A stretch of 33,463 bases of DNA from Candidatus Latescibacterota bacterium (GCA_012271065.1 JAAXHE010000189.1:1-33463); one strand, 5' to 3'; shown: positions 9,444 to 17,927, numbered from the stretch's first letter. Notes: a model not told the origin generated them from the sequence alone. Translations and numbers: made by a program.

Positions 9444-10493
9444 ATGTTAAAGGTCGGGGTTGCCGGATTGAGGCGTGGACGAGGCCTTGCGAAAACGTTC
9501 AATAACCATCCGGAAGCGCACCTTGCGGCCATCTGCGATCCGGTAGCCGAATGGCGGGAGCAGGCGGCCGAGACTCTTGGCGTCGAACAGGCGTATGCGG
9601 AATTTGACGCGTTTCTGTCCGCGGACCTGGATGTGGTTGTCGTGGCGACGCCGGCGCCCCTGCACGCGGCTCAATCCATTCTGGCGATGGAAGCCGGCGC
9701 GCATGTCCTGAGCGAGGTTCCGGCCGCCTGGTCGCTGGAGGAATGCGAGGCCCTGGCCGAGGCCGTTCGCCGCACCGGACAGCTCTACATGATGGCAGAG
9801 AATATGAACTTCTACCATTATGTTCAGGACTGGAGCACGAAAATCCGGTCGGGCGCGATCGGCCGCGTATTCTATGCTGAAGCGGAGTATATACACGATT
9901 GTCGGAAACTGATGAGGGGTCGCGGCGGGGAACTGACGTGGCGGGCATCCATGCCGCCGATCTACTATTGCACGCACAGCCTGGGACCGGTGCTGGATAT
10001 CCTGGACGACCGCTGCGTTACCGCGGTGGGCATGTCCACCGGCACGCATACGGCGCCCGATATCGGTTCGATAGACATGCAGGTAGGGTTGTTTCGGACG
10101 GAAAAGGGTAGCGTCGTCAAGATTCTTTGCGGGTTTACCGTGACCCGGGAACCCGGGATGCACTGGCAGATTTTCTACGGTACCGAGGGCACCCTGGAAA
10201 ACAGACGGGCGCCGTGGGAAGACGCCAAGATTTTCCGTTCGGGCGAAGGACCGATGGAGGCGTTTCCGGCGGAAGACTCGGATCCCGATGCGCCCGCCGA
10301 GGCGTTGGCGGGCGGACACGGCACATCGGAATACTACATGGTCGACCGGTTCGTGCGGGCAGCGACCGGCCGCGGTCCCGTACCAATAGACGTATACCGG
10401 TCTCTGGACTTCTCCGTACCTGGCCTGTGCGCGCACCTGTCGGCCCAACAGGGCGGCGTGCCGGTTGAGGTCCCGGATTACAGGGTCGGTTGA
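9444..10493 (+). CDS. Gfo/Idh/MocA family oxidoreductase, atypical active site
   Basis: Members are cytoplasmic NAD(P)-dependent dehydrogenases, mostly of sugars, inositols or amino sugars. The 349-residue product starts with the Rossmann strand KVGVAGLRRGRG and has VVVATPAPLHA and YMMAENMNFYHY, typical of the family. The usual catalytic EKP triplet is replaced by SEVP, with Val92 where Lys is expected. Either chemistry differs or another residue takes over. The start at 9444 follows GGGAAGGGG; an upstream in-frame ATG at 9408 lies inside repeat C and is rejected. It appears to be monocistronic, with repeats B and C filling its upstream region. Confidence 0.88.
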   Translation: MLKVGVAGLRRGRGLAKTFNNHPEAHLAAICDPVAEWREQAAETLGVEQAYAEFDAFLSADLDVVVVATPAPLHAAQSILAMEAGAHVLSEVPAAWSLEECEALAEAVRRTGQLYMMAENMNFYHYVQDWSTKIRSGAIGRVFYAEAEYIHDCRKLMRGRGGELTWRASMPPIYYCTHSLGPVLDILDDRCVTAVGMSTGTHTAPDIGSIDMQVGLFRTEKGSVVKILCGFTVTREPGMHWQIFYGTEGTLENRRAPWEDAKIFRSGEGPMEAFPAEDSDPDAPAEALAGGHGTSEYYMVDRFVRAATGRGPVPIDVYRSLDFSVPGLCAHLSAQQGGVPVEVPDYRVG

Positions 10494-10546
10494 GGTCTGC
10501 CTGCGCCTGCTGCACGGCGCGCGATTGATGATCCACGCATGGATTC

Positions 10547-10575
10547 TTGAATCGATCGAGCCGATTGCGTATATT
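10547..10575 (+). promoter_or_regulatory. Sigma70-like promoter for the hydroxypyruvate reductase-like gene
   Basis: TTGAAT (10547-10552) and TATATT (10570-10575; 5 of 6 to consensus) are spaced by 17 bp. Transcription would start near 10582, giving a ~90-nt leader before TTG 10671. The same TATATT -10 is used upstream of the ankyrin gene at 21885. Confidence 0.6.
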
Positions 10576-10670
10576 CAGCGGACAATCTTGCGGGGTTTCT
10601 GAGACGGTTCCGGCCGGCACTGATGGGCCGGCAAAACAGGATTCCGTCTTCAATCTTCAAGGAGGGTGTT

Positions 10671-11816
10671 TTGGCTGCTAATGAGTGGACGACGTTCAAT
10701 GCTTCGGGAAATCTGCGCGTGGTGGTTACGAAGGAGCTTCCAGGCGACCGCTGGCTGAGTATACTGGAACAGGCGGGTTGCCGTGTTGAATACAGTACCT
10801 CCACCAGGATCCTGCAGGTCAACGAAATCAACGATGCGATAGGCGACCGGTGCGACGGCGTGATCGGACAGCTCACGGAAGATTGGGGCGAGCCGCTCTT
10901 TTCAGCGCTGAAAGCGGCAGGCGGCAAAGCTTACAGCAACTATGCGGTCGGTTTCAACAATGTGGACGTGGATGCGGCCACACAGAATGGTATTCCCGTG
11001 GGAAACACGCCTGGCGTGTTGACTGAGACGACCGCGGAGATGGCGATTGCGCTGACGTTTTCCGCCGCGCGGCGGGTGGTGGAGGCCGATGAGTACATGC
11101 GGGGCGGGCGGTACGAAGGATGGCTGCCCACCCTGTTTCTGGGGCAGCTGCTGAACCGGAAGACCGTCGGTGTGATTGGCGCCGGGCGGATTGGCGCGAC
11201 GTACACGCGAATGATGGTCGAAGGGTTCAAGATGGACTTTATCTATTACGATCCCTATCCAAACGAACGGCTGGAGAATTACATTCGGGACTACGGCGCG
11301 TTCCTGGAGGGGCAGGGCGAAGAGCCCGTGACGGTGACCAGAGCAAACTCGGAAGCCGAGGTATTGCGCGAGGCCGACGTGGTCAGCCTGCATCCGCTTC
11401 TGGATCCGACCACCCACCACCTGATGAACGAGGAACGCCTGAACCTGATGAAGCCTGACGCAATTCTCGTGAATGCCAGCCGCGGGCCGGTCATCGATGA
11501 AACCGCGCTCGTGGCCCACTGCAGGAAAAACCCGGACTTCCGCGTCGGACTCGACGTCTTCGAAGACGAGCCCGAAATGAAGCCAGGCCTGAATGAACTC
11601 AACAACGTGGTTATCGTTCCCCACATTGCATCCGCGACAAGCTGGACCCGTGAAGGCATGGCGACGCTCGCCGCCAGCAACGTGGCCGGCGTTCTCAGGG
11701 GCCTTCCCGCGTGGAAGGATCAGGACGACATCCTGCCGTTCCTGGGCGACGACCCGCCCGGGGCGTGTCCGAGCATCGTGAATGCGGAGGCACTGGGACT
11801 GCCGGTGACCGGATAG
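10671..11816 (+). CDS. NAD(P)-dependent hydroxypyruvate/glyoxylate reductase, plant HPR1-like
   Basis: This D-isomer-specific 2-hydroxyacid dehydrogenase should reduce hydroxypyruvate to D-glycerate (or glyoxylate to glycolate) in the cytoplasm. The 381-residue chain has the nucleotide-binding GAGRIG and catalytic R271 (SRGP), E300 (EDEP) and H318 (PHIASATSW). Its resemblance to plant peroxisomal HPR1 is striking from memory: DGVIGQLTEDWGE, GNTPGVLTETTAE, ARMMVEGFKM-like TRMMVEGFKM, and a C-terminal PSIVNAEALGLPV. It ends in TG rather than the peroxisomal SKL. Start: TTG 10671 directly follows AAGGAGGG (10659-10666). An in-frame ATG at 10623 lacks a Shine-Dalgarno and is less likely. It has its own promoter at 10547 and a hairpin after it, so it is probably monocistronic. 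Confidence 0.93.
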   Translation: MAANEWTTFNASGNLRVVVTKELPGDRWLSILEQAGCRVEYSTSTRILQVNEINDAIGDRCDGVIGQLTEDWGEPLFSALKAAGGKAYSNYAVGFNNVDVDAATQNGIPVGNTPGVLTETTAEMAIALTFSAARRVVEADEYMRGGRYEGWLPTLFLGQLLNRKTVGVIGAGRIGATYTRMMVEGFKMDFIYYDPYPNERLENYIRDYGAFLEGQGEEPVTVTRANSEAEVLREADVVSLHPLLDPTTHHLMNEERLNLMKPDAILVNASRGPVIDETALVAHCRKNPDFRVGLDVFEDEPEMKPGLNELNNVVIVPHIASATSWTREGMATLAASNVAGVLRGLPAWKDQDDILPFLGDDPPGACPSIVNAEALGLPVTG

Positions 11817-11850
11817 CTGAGCCGGTTCAAATGCGGTGCATCAGGAATAC

Positions 11851-11893
11851 AGCGGCGGGGTTCCGCGCGGACAATGCGTGAAATCCCGCCGCT
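11851..11893. terminator. Hairpin between convergent genes
   Basis: AGCGGCGGG (11851-11859) pairs perfectly with CCCGCCGCT (11885-11893). The 25-nt loop contains a second perfect palindrome, TCCGCGCGGA (11862-11871). It lies between the stops of two convergent genes (11816 and 11918), so it could act on both strands. There is no clear T-tract. Confidence 0.5.
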
Positions 11894-11917
11894 CGTCATA
11901 ACGTGGCACGCCGCCGG

Positions 11918-12775
11918 TCAGTCCGTTATCTTTGCAATGGCGATTCCGGATTCACCCGACACGGAGTAGAGGAGATAGGTGTCGGCGCCCTCCCGGTAAA
12001 TTCCCGGATCGCGAAGCTGCCGCACCCGCTCGGGTGACCATCCGCGGCGGGAGGGCTGCAGGGGAAGGTCCGCGCCTTCGTAATCGGTTTCCGGCTCGAG
12101 GACGACCTCGGCTTCCGACGCACGCCAGTTCATCCATTCCAGCGTCAACTCGACTCGGGACAGCAGAATGCGTTCGGGGCAGTCGTGGGCGTTGGAATAG
12201 AAGACCGAGAGCGTGTTGCCGTCCAGCTTCAGCGCGGTGTGGCGCTGGTCTTCGGAGAACAGCACGGGACCCTGCCGGAAATCCGTCAGGCCATCCTGCG
12301 ATCGATAGAAGATCCCGGGCATCCCCAGTGCGTGCGTCTCGCTTTTCCATTTGAAGACCCTGAAGTAGGAATTGCCCAGGTCTTCCGGTCTTGCGGTAAA
12401 GTGTATACCGTCGGATGACAGCGCGACTTTGGACTGTTGGCCCCGGCCGGGCACGGGGCCGTGATAGTACATTCTGAACTCACGATTCCTGTCGTCCACG
12501 TGGACGTCCGGCGAGGCAAGATGGTGGGTCGTGTACGCGTCGTTCAGGTGCAGCACCCCCGGTTCGTAGGTGGTCCAGGGACCGGTGAGACGGTCCGAAT
12601 AGGCAAGGCGGATGTACTCGCCCCGGTGGTGGCCGAAATAGAGGTAGTACTTTCCGCGGGCGTTGGGCAGCCAGTCGGGCGTCCGGACGAGCGAGGGTCC
12701 GTTGATGTTGGCGCCCATCCGGGAGTCCATGTGCGGGCGGATAATGGGGTTGTTCGGAAGGCGTTCAACGCGCAT
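11918..12775 (-). CDS. Five-bladed beta-propeller glycosidase-like protein
   Basis: The 285-residue product resembles GH43/GH32-like propeller proteins. It begins with RLPNNPIIRPHMDSRMG, then NGPSLVRTPDW, GKYYLYFGHHRGEYIRLAYSD and LTGPWTTYEPG, followed by blades containing ASPDVHVDD and FRMYYHG. Such proteins bind or cleave oligosaccharides, but the substrate cannot be assigned. There is no signal peptide, so it is probably cytoplasmic. The ATG at 12775 (minus strand) is preceded by GGGGAGA and starts right at the conserved NPII; longer frames upstream overlap dusA and are rejected. It is divergent from dusA, only 74 bp away. A second propeller protein of the same general kind lies at 25258. 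Confidence 0.75.
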   Translation of the reverse strand: MRVERLPNNPIIRPHMDSRMGANINGPSLVRTPDWLPNARGKYYLYFGHHRGEYIRLAYSDRLTGPWTTYEPGVLHLNDAYTTHHLASPDVHVDDRNREFRMYYHGPVPGRGQQSKVALSSDGIHFTARPEDLGNSYFRVFKWKSETHALGMPGIFYRSQDGLTDFRQGPVLFSEDQRHTALKLDGNTLSVFYSNAHDCPERILLSRVELTLEWMNWRASEAEVVLEPETDYEGADLPLQPSRRGWSPERVRQLRDPGIYREGADTYLLYSVSGESGIAIAKITD

Positions 12776-12849
12776 TGTCGGTGTCTCCCCTGACCTGGTG
12801 GTGGATCGACGTTGGCTGCGGCGCCTGGTCCGCGCGGTCTTCATGGAGT

Positions 12850-13839
12850 ATGTTGCCGGTGGAAGAGACGCTCGACAGACGCCTGTCGGTTGCGCCGATG
12901 ATGGACTGGACGGACAGGCACGAAAGGTATTTCCTGAGGCTGTTCTCCCGACACATCCTGCTTTATACCGAGATGATTCCCGTGGACGCCGTCCTCCGCG
13001 ATCCGCGAGAGCAACTTCTGACATACCATCGTCGTGAGCATCCGGTGGCGCTTCAGCTGGGCGGCAGCGATCCGGAGGCGTTGGCGGGTTGCGCGCGGAT
13101 CGGCGCGGAATTCGGATACGACGAAATCAATCTGAACGTGGGCTGCCCCAGCGACCGGGTGCAGGCCGGTCGATTCGGCGCGTGCCTCATGGCGGAGCCG
13201 GAACTGGTTGCCCGCTGCGTGGAGGCGATGCGCAAGGCCGTTGAAATTCCGGTCACCGTAAAGACAAGGATCGGAATCGATGACCGGGATTCCTACGAGG
13301 ACCTGGTCTGTTTCGTACGGACCGTTTCCGACGGCGGATGCCGGGTCTTCGTCATTCACGCCAGAAAGGCCTGGCTTCGGGGGTTGAGTCCGAAACAGAA
13401 CCGGGAGATACCGCCCCTGCGATACGACTTGGTGTATCGGTTGAAACAGGACTTTCCGGATCTGACGGTAATCCTCAATGGAGGAATCACAACCCGAAAT
13501 CAGGTGCGCCGGCACCTGGAAGACGTGGATGGGGTCATGATCGGGCGCGAGGCCTATCAGAATCCCTATTTCCTGGCGTCGATGGACCAGATGTTCTACG
13601 GTGATACGCGCGCCGTGGCCGGCAGGGGGGAGATTCTGGACCGTTTCTGCGATTATGTAGAGGACCAGCTGCGGCAGGGAATGCCGCTTGCCGGCATGAC
13701 GCGGCACATCCAGGGGCTCTTTCACGGAATGCCGGGAGCCCGCGCCTGGCGCCGTCATCTGAGCGAGAACGCCCACAGGCCCGGATCCGGGGTGGAAGTG
13801 ATTCGACGGGCCGCGAACTTCGTTCTCGGACCGTCGTGA
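12850..13839 (+). CDS. dusA: tRNA-dihydrouridine(20/20a) synthase DusA
   Basis: DusA is an FMN-dependent enzyme that reduces uridine 20/20a in the tRNA D-loop. The 329-residue product follows E. coli DusA closely: LSVAPMMDWTDRH, LLYTEMI, EHPVALQLGGSDPEAL, NLNVGCPSDRVQAG with catalytic Cys99, VTVKTRIGIDD, FVIHARKAWL and GREAYQNPYF. These DusA-specific segments separate it from DusB and DusC. The ATG at 12850 is chosen because homology starts about 10 residues after it. The upstream in-frame ATG at 12775 overlaps the divergent gene's start codon, and its extra 25 residues are not conserved. It joins queG and miaB as the third tRNA-modification gene in the window, but is not in their operon. Confidence 0.95.
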   Translation: MLPVEETLDRRLSVAPMMDWTDRHERYFLRLFSRHILLYTEMIPVDAVLRDPREQLLTYHRREHPVALQLGGSDPEALAGCARIGAEFGYDEINLNVGCPSDRVQAGRFGACLMAEPELVARCVEAMRKAVEIPVTVKTRIGIDDRDSYEDLVCFVRTVSDGGCRVFVIHARKAWLRGLSPKQNREIPPLRYDLVYRLKQDFPDLTVILNGGITTRNQVRRHLEDVDGVMIGREAYQNPYFLASMDQMFYGDTRAVAGRGEILDRFCDYVEDQLRQGMPLAGMTRHIQGLFHGMPGARAWRRHLSENAHRPGSGVEVIRRAANFVLGPS

Positions 13840-13852
13840 TTCGCCCGAGAAC
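13822..13852. terminator. Hairpin over the dusA stop codon
   Basis: GTTCTCGG (13822-13829) pairs perfectly with CCGAGAAC (13845-13852) across a 15-nt loop that contains the dusA stop (13837-13839). The convergent gene ends at 13885, so this is a candidate terminator for either strand. No T-tract follows. Confidence 0.45.
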
Positions 13853-13884
13853 CGTGCTGGTGAGATCCCACGCCTTCCGGTTGT

Positions 13885-14670
13885 TTACGTCTTCAATGCC
13901 CGTCGGCAGGCGGCAACCAGCTCGCTGTGGGACGCGGTGTATCCGATATTGACTTCCGTGTCGATGACTGCCGCACGGGACAGGTCCAGGTTTTCGGACG
14001 TATCCGCGACTTCAATGGCCGTGGTGCAGTCCCGGACGAGGATGATGTCGTAGCCCCGGTCCTTCATCGCCCTCATCCCGTAGTCCCTGAAGGGTACGCA
14101 CATGTTGGCGGCAAAGCCGGCGTAGAAAAGGTGCAGGACGCCCCGGTGTTTCAGGAGGCGGTGCAGCTGGGCGCCGGTTACGATAACGTCGTCGCCGTCG
14201 CGGGGTTCGGCCTCGGGAATGATGCGGCGGTTCCTGATGGTGTCCTCGAAGACCTGATCGTGAGGGTCTTTCGGCTGCGCCCACGCTTCGTATTCCCCCG
14301 TTCTTGACCGGAATTCCGCGGGCGGCCAGTCGTCGGGTGCAGGAGACGAACCTCCGAAGACTTCCTCGTCGCCCGCGTAACGGGTCCACGCCTCGTAGCG
14401 TTTGGCGCAGTCGGGGCTGGGCGCGTGGATCACGGCGGCGCCCACCGACCGGAAGGCATCGGCAACGGGAATGATGCGTTCGAGGGTGATCTCTCTCCCG
14501 CGCTGCAGGTGCGTGCTTACATAGTGTTCGCTCCACACGTCTACGAGTACCAGCGCGATCCTGTCCGCCGGATAGTCGCGTCGCAGGGTCCGGAGGTGGA
14601 ATTCACCTTCGGTTACGCTCGCTCTCCGTGTGAGGTGATAGTAACGGACGTCCAGTCGGATGGTCTTCAT
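13885..14670 (-). CDS. Isochorismatase-like cysteine hydrolase
   Basis: The family includes isochorismatases, nicotinamidases, N-carbamoylsarcosine amidase and ureidoacrylate hydrolases. The 261-residue product has the catalytic Asp44 (ALVLVDVW) and nucleophilic Cys191 (YAGFAANMCV, with the usual cis-peptide region before it). The Lys of the canonical Cys-Asp-Lys triad is not obvious: the expected position reads near IPEAEPRDGDD, with Glu or Arg instead. An acidic/Trp-rich insert (about residues 100-150) is longer than in typical members. ATG 14670 is preceded by AAAGGT. A promoter is visible at 14716-14745. An N-carbamoyl amide hydrolase role next to HyuA/HyuB is attractive but inferred. Confidence 0.85.
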   Translation of the reverse strand: MKTIRLDVRYYHLTRRASVTEGEFHLRTLRRDYPADRIALVLVDVWSEHYVSTHLQRGREITLERIIPVADAFRSVGAAVIHAPSPDCAKRYEAWTRYAGDEEVFGGSSPAPDDWPPAEFRSRTGEYEAWAQPKDPHDQVFEDTIRNRRIIPEAEPRDGDDVIVTGAQLHRLLKHRGVLHLFYAGFAANMCVPFRDYGMRAMKDRGYDIILVRDCTTAIEVADTSENLDLSRAAVIDTEVNIGYTASHSELVAACRRALKT

Positions 14671-14715
14671 ACGGGACCTTTCAGCTTGTCTGTTTCCGAG
14701 CCATTTTCCAAATGC

Positions 14716-14745
14716 AATATGGCCAGGAATGAACACCGGTGTCAA
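14716..14745 (-). promoter_or_regulatory. Sigma70-like promoter for the cysteine hydrolase gene
   Basis: On the minus strand a perfect TTGACA (complement of 14740-14745) is followed after 18 bp by CATATT (complement of 14716-14721). Transcription would start near 14709, about 39 nt before the ATG at 14670. Repeat A copy 2 begins just upstream of the -35 box. Confidence 0.6.
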
Positions 14746-14749
14746 GGAC

Positions 14750-14786
14750 AACAGTCAGCTGATGAAGTCGCTCTGCAGGCGAGGCG
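14750..14786 (+). repeat. Dispersed repeat A, copy 2 (partial)
   Basis: AACAGTCaGcTGATgAAGTCGCTC and then TGCAGGCGAGGC match the 5' two-thirds of the copies at 1-51 and 32594-32644. The similarity stops after GAGGC. It occupies the intergenic space between the divergent cysteine hydrolase and DMFase-like genes. Confidence 0.65.
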
Positions 14787-14829
14787 GGTTTCCGGTACAC
14801 AAACCACATATGGAAAGGCGGCCTGAAAG

Positions 14830-16200
14830 ATGAAAAGAGAACACATCTGGGCCCATCATGAGTGGGACGCGACGATCAACTGGAAGTTGATGGAGGGCGG
14901 CTATGCCAATCTCCAGAGCGTGAAGCCGGGCGAGGAGATCACGTTTCACATTTCGAACTCCCGGTCCTATTACGAAATCTTCATCTTCCGGGAAGGCGCA
15001 AGACGGGAACTCGTCAAGACAATCGAGGGGCTGCGGGGTACGCTTCAGGAGGTCCCGGAACTGGGTTATCAGGATGGATACGGGTGGGCGCCGGCGGTGT
15101 CCTTCGTCGTTCCGGATACGTGGAAGAGCGGGATCTATATTGCAACCTTCCCCACCGGACAGGGGTTGCGGGAGATTTTTTTCGTAGTACGACCCAGGTC
15201 GCCGCAATCGCCAATGTTGCTGACGGTTGCCACGAACACCTACCAGGCATACAACAACGTGGGCGGCAAGTGCTTCTACGACTACATTTCCACCGATCGG
15301 CAGCACGCCAAGCTGCTGAGTTTCGAACGCCCGCTGCAGATGGAATGCCTGGGCAACTTCTACATCTGGGACCAGTTCTTCACGTCCTGGCTGGATGCCG
15401 AGGGGTATGGCGCCGACTATTGTGTAAACGGCGACCACGACGCGGAACCCGATATACTGAACGGCTACCGCGCGAACGTGCGCTTCTGTCACGATGAATA
15501 CAACAGCCGGAACGAGTGCGAACAACTGCACCGATTCGTTCAGAACGGCGGCAATCTCGTTCTGTTCGGGGGGAACTGCTTCTGCCAGGAGATCGAATTG
15601 AGAAACCGGGGCAGGCAGATCTATTGCGCCAAGCCCTACTATCACGATCATCCGACGCCCGAGCGTCCGGATACGTCGTTTCTCAGTCATATCGATGATT
15701 TGCGCCAGCGGACAATAGGCGTCTTCTACACCTCGTTCGTTCATACGAAGACGCCCGATCCGAATGTGTTTCTGGCGCCAACGACCGAAGACTGGGGCTA
15801 TTATCGCGTGTGCGATCCGGACCACTGGGTGTTCGAAGGTACAGGACTCGCCGAGGGGGACGAATTCGGACGGGAGGACTCGATCGTTGGCGTGGAGGCG
15901 GACGCGGCGGACCTGAAATTCGAGAGCGGCCGGCCGCTTTACACGGGCGCGGACGGCGTGTCGCCTGAATACCGGATCGTAGCGATTGCGGATTGCATGG
16001 CGCCCGACGGACACCGGCTGGTCAAGGAGGGGGGAAAGGAGGGCGTTGCGCCCTGCTACGGAACGGTGGCCGTCAACGAGACTGAGTTCGAGGGTACGGT
16101 CTTCAACGCCGCCACGATCGAATGGGCCCATGGGCTGTACCGGGACGGGAGCGCGGTGGCTACGATCACGCGCAACGTATTGAACAGGCTGGCGACATAA
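14830..16200 (+). CDS. N,N-dimethylformamidase large-subunit-like protein
   Basis: The 456-residue product resembles the catalytic beta-subunit region of N,N-dimethylformamidase, a mononuclear-iron amidohydrolase. Matching segments are TNTYQAYNNVGGK (Tyr138 and Tyr141 candidate ligands), a SFERP segment, CHDEYNS (His221 and Glu223, matching the family's H-x-E-Y iron/catalytic motif) and GGNLVLFGGNCF. An N-terminal beta-sandwich of ~110 residues precedes it. It is much shorter than the ~760-residue DMFase large subunit, and no small subunit is encoded nearby. Hydrolysis of some amide is likely, with the real substrate unknown. Only 59 bp separate it from the CocE gene, so it probably heads the run continuing to HyuB. 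A GGCGGCC/GAAAG region precedes the ATG. Confidence 0.8.
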   Translation: MKREHIWAHHEWDATINWKLMEGGYANLQSVKPGEEITFHISNSRSYYEIFIFREGARRELVKTIEGLRGTLQEVPELGYQDGYGWAPAVSFVVPDTWKSGIYIATFPTGQGLREIFFVVRPRSPQSPMLLTVATNTYQAYNNVGGKCFYDYISTDRQHAKLLSFERPLQMECLGNFYIWDQFFTSWLDAEGYGADYCVNGDHDAEPDILNGYRANVRFCHDEYNSRNECEQLHRFVQNGGNLVLFGGNCFCQEIELRNRGRQIYCAKPYYHDHPTPERPDTSFLSHIDDLRQRTIGVFYTSFVHTKTPDPNVFLAPTTEDWGYYRVCDPDHWVFEGTGLAEGDEFGREDSIVGVEADAADLKFESGRPLYTGADGVSPEYRIVAIADCMAPDGHRLVKEGGKEGVAPCYGTVAVNETEFEGTVFNAATIEWAHGLYRDGSAVATITRNVLNRLAT

Positions 16201-16259
16201 CGCGCGTGTGTCAGGATTCGGCAGCATCGATTTTACCAACTTCAATCCGGGTACCAGCA

Positions 16260-17927
16260 ATGTCTGAAACGGCTGTTCGAATTCGACTCGACCTCAGAAT
16301 CCCGATGAGAGACGGGGTGAACCTCTACGGCGCGGCATACCTCCCGCCGCGCGAAGAGCGGTTTCCCGTACTGCTGATCCGGTCGCCATACAGCACACAG
16401 CACCCCAGGTACGTGGAATGGGCCGTGCGTTTTGCCGCGTCGGGATACGCGGCTGTGATGGTGGACAGCCGCGGGCGCTACGAGTCCGAGGGAGAGTGGC
16501 GGGCGTACGTGGACGAGGCACAGGATGGATACGACACGCAGCAGTGGATCGGGGCGCAGGCGTGGTGCGACGGCAACATCGGGATGTTCGGGATTTCCTA
16601 TCCGGGTTTCACACAGATTCTTCCGGCCCCGTTTCGGAGTCCCTTCGTGAAGGGGCTGATGCCCATTGCGAACCAAGAGGACAACTACGGGCACCTGCGC
16701 TATAACGGCGTGCTCCAGCTGCAGAATGCGATGAACTGGATCTGGCTCGGCGGGCGGACCAGACAGCACGCGCCGCGGGACCTGCTGGACTGGGACCGGA
16801 TCTACCGCCGGCTGCCGCTGGTCTCGGCCATGGACGGCATCGCGGACCGGCCGTTCTTCAGGGAGATGGTCCGGCACAACGAATTCGACGCATTCTGGTC
16901 CTCGTACAGCATGAAAGGCCGGTACGGGGAAGTGAATACGCCGGCCTATTTCGTGTCGGGATGGTACGATAATCTGGTCCACGAGGGTTTCAAGTGTTTT
17001 CGCGGCTGGCGCACGGAAGCCGGAGACGCCCGTACCCGGCAACTGACCCGTCTGATGGTCGGGCCCTGGACGCACTCGCAGATCGGGAGCGCCGAGCCAT
17101 TCGGAGACATCGACTTCGGATCGAACGCGGCGGTGGATATTCCTGGTGAACATCTGCGCTGGTACGACAAGCGGCTGCGCGGGATCGATACGGGAATCGA
17201 CGAGGAACCCGCCATCCGGATTTTCGTGATGGGCAGGAACGCGTGGCGATGGGAAAACGAGTGGCCGCTGGCGCGAACGAATTACACGGCGTACTATCTC
17301 CACAGCGGTGGCCGTGCCAATTCGGTTCGGGGCGACGGTGAACTCAGCCTCGAAGCGCCGGGAGACGAGCCCGCGGACCGCTTCGACTACGATCCCGGGG
17401 ATCCGGTGCCCACGGTGGGCGGGCAGAGTCTGTCGCCCGCCAACACAGGTCCACGCGACCGGCGGGGTGTGGAATGCCGTGAAGACGTGCTGGTATACAC
17501 TACGGAAACACTGGTGTCGGACGTGGAGGTAACAGGCCCGGTGGCGCTCACGCTGTTTGCCGCATCGGATGCGAGGGATACGGACTTTACGGCGACTCTG
17601 GTCGACGTGCATCCCGATGGCAGGGCGATCCATATAACGGAGGGCATCGTGCGGGCGCGATTCCGCGAGTCCTTTCGCAGGCCGGATCTCGTCCGTCCGG
17701 GGGAGGTGGTGGAATACAGGATCGTCCTCTGGGAGACCAGCAATGTGTTCAAAACAGGCCATCGGATCAGACTGGAGGTCTCCAGCAGCAACTTCCCCCG
17801 TTTCGACCGGAATCTGAATACGGGCAATACCCCCGGTCTGGACGATGAAATGAAGGTCGCCCGTCAGACGGTTTATCACAGTGGACAATATGCTTCATAT
17901 CTGCGTTTGCCGGTGATTCCCGAATGA
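16260..17927 (+). CDS. CocE/NonD family (S15-like) serine hydrolase
   Basis: The family includes cocaine esterase, alpha-amino-acid ester hydrolases and X-Pro dipeptidyl peptidases. The 555-residue product has an alpha/beta-hydrolase core with nucleophile Ser113 in GISYPG, Asp237 in SGWYDN and His272 in GPWTHS, which form a complete triad. A C-terminal jelly-roll domain follows (about residues 310-550). It begins MSETAVRIRLDLRIPMRDGVNLYG, with RIPMRDGVNL typical of the family N-terminus, so ATG 16260 is preferred over a longer frame that starts inside the previous gene. No signal peptide is seen, so it is probably cytoplasmic. The stop overlaps the HyuA start (ATGA), showing translational coupling. 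Confidence 0.92.
   Translation: MSETAVRIRLDLRIPMRDGVNLYGAAYLPPREERFPVLLIRSPYSTQHPRYVEWAVRFAASGYAAVMVDSRGRYESEGEWRAYVDEAQDGYDTQQWIGAQAWCDGNIGMFGISYPGFTQILPAPFRSPFVKGLMPIANQEDNYGHLRYNGVLQLQNAMNWIWLGGRTRQHAPRDLLDWDRIYRRLPLVSAMDGIADRPFFREMVRHNEFDAFWSSYSMKGRYGEVNTPAYFVSGWYDNLVHEGFKCFRGWRTEAGDARTRQLTRLMVGPWTHSQIGSAEPFGDIDFGSNAAVDIPGEHLRWYDKRLRGIDTGIDEEPAIRIFVMGRNAWRWENEWPLARTNYTAYYLHSGGRANSVRGDGELSLEAPGDEPADRFDYDPGDPVPTVGGQSLSPANTGPRDRRGVECREDVLVYTTETLVSDVEVTGPVALTLFAASDARDTDFTATLVDVHPDGRAIHITEGIVRARFRESFRRPDLVRPGEVVEYRIVLWETSNVFKTGHRIRLEVSSSNFPRFDRNLNTGNTPGLDDEMKVARQTVYHSGQYASYLRLPVIPE

Noticed and set aside
14820..14830. CRISPR, tRNA, rRNA or insertion sequence anywhere in the window
   Set aside because: Repeats are too few and irregular for CRISPR, and no cloverleaf, rRNA-like sequence or transposase was found by eye.
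16242..17888. Minus-strand open frame of 548 codons
   Set aside because: Antisense to the CocE/NonD gene with its intact catalytic triad.
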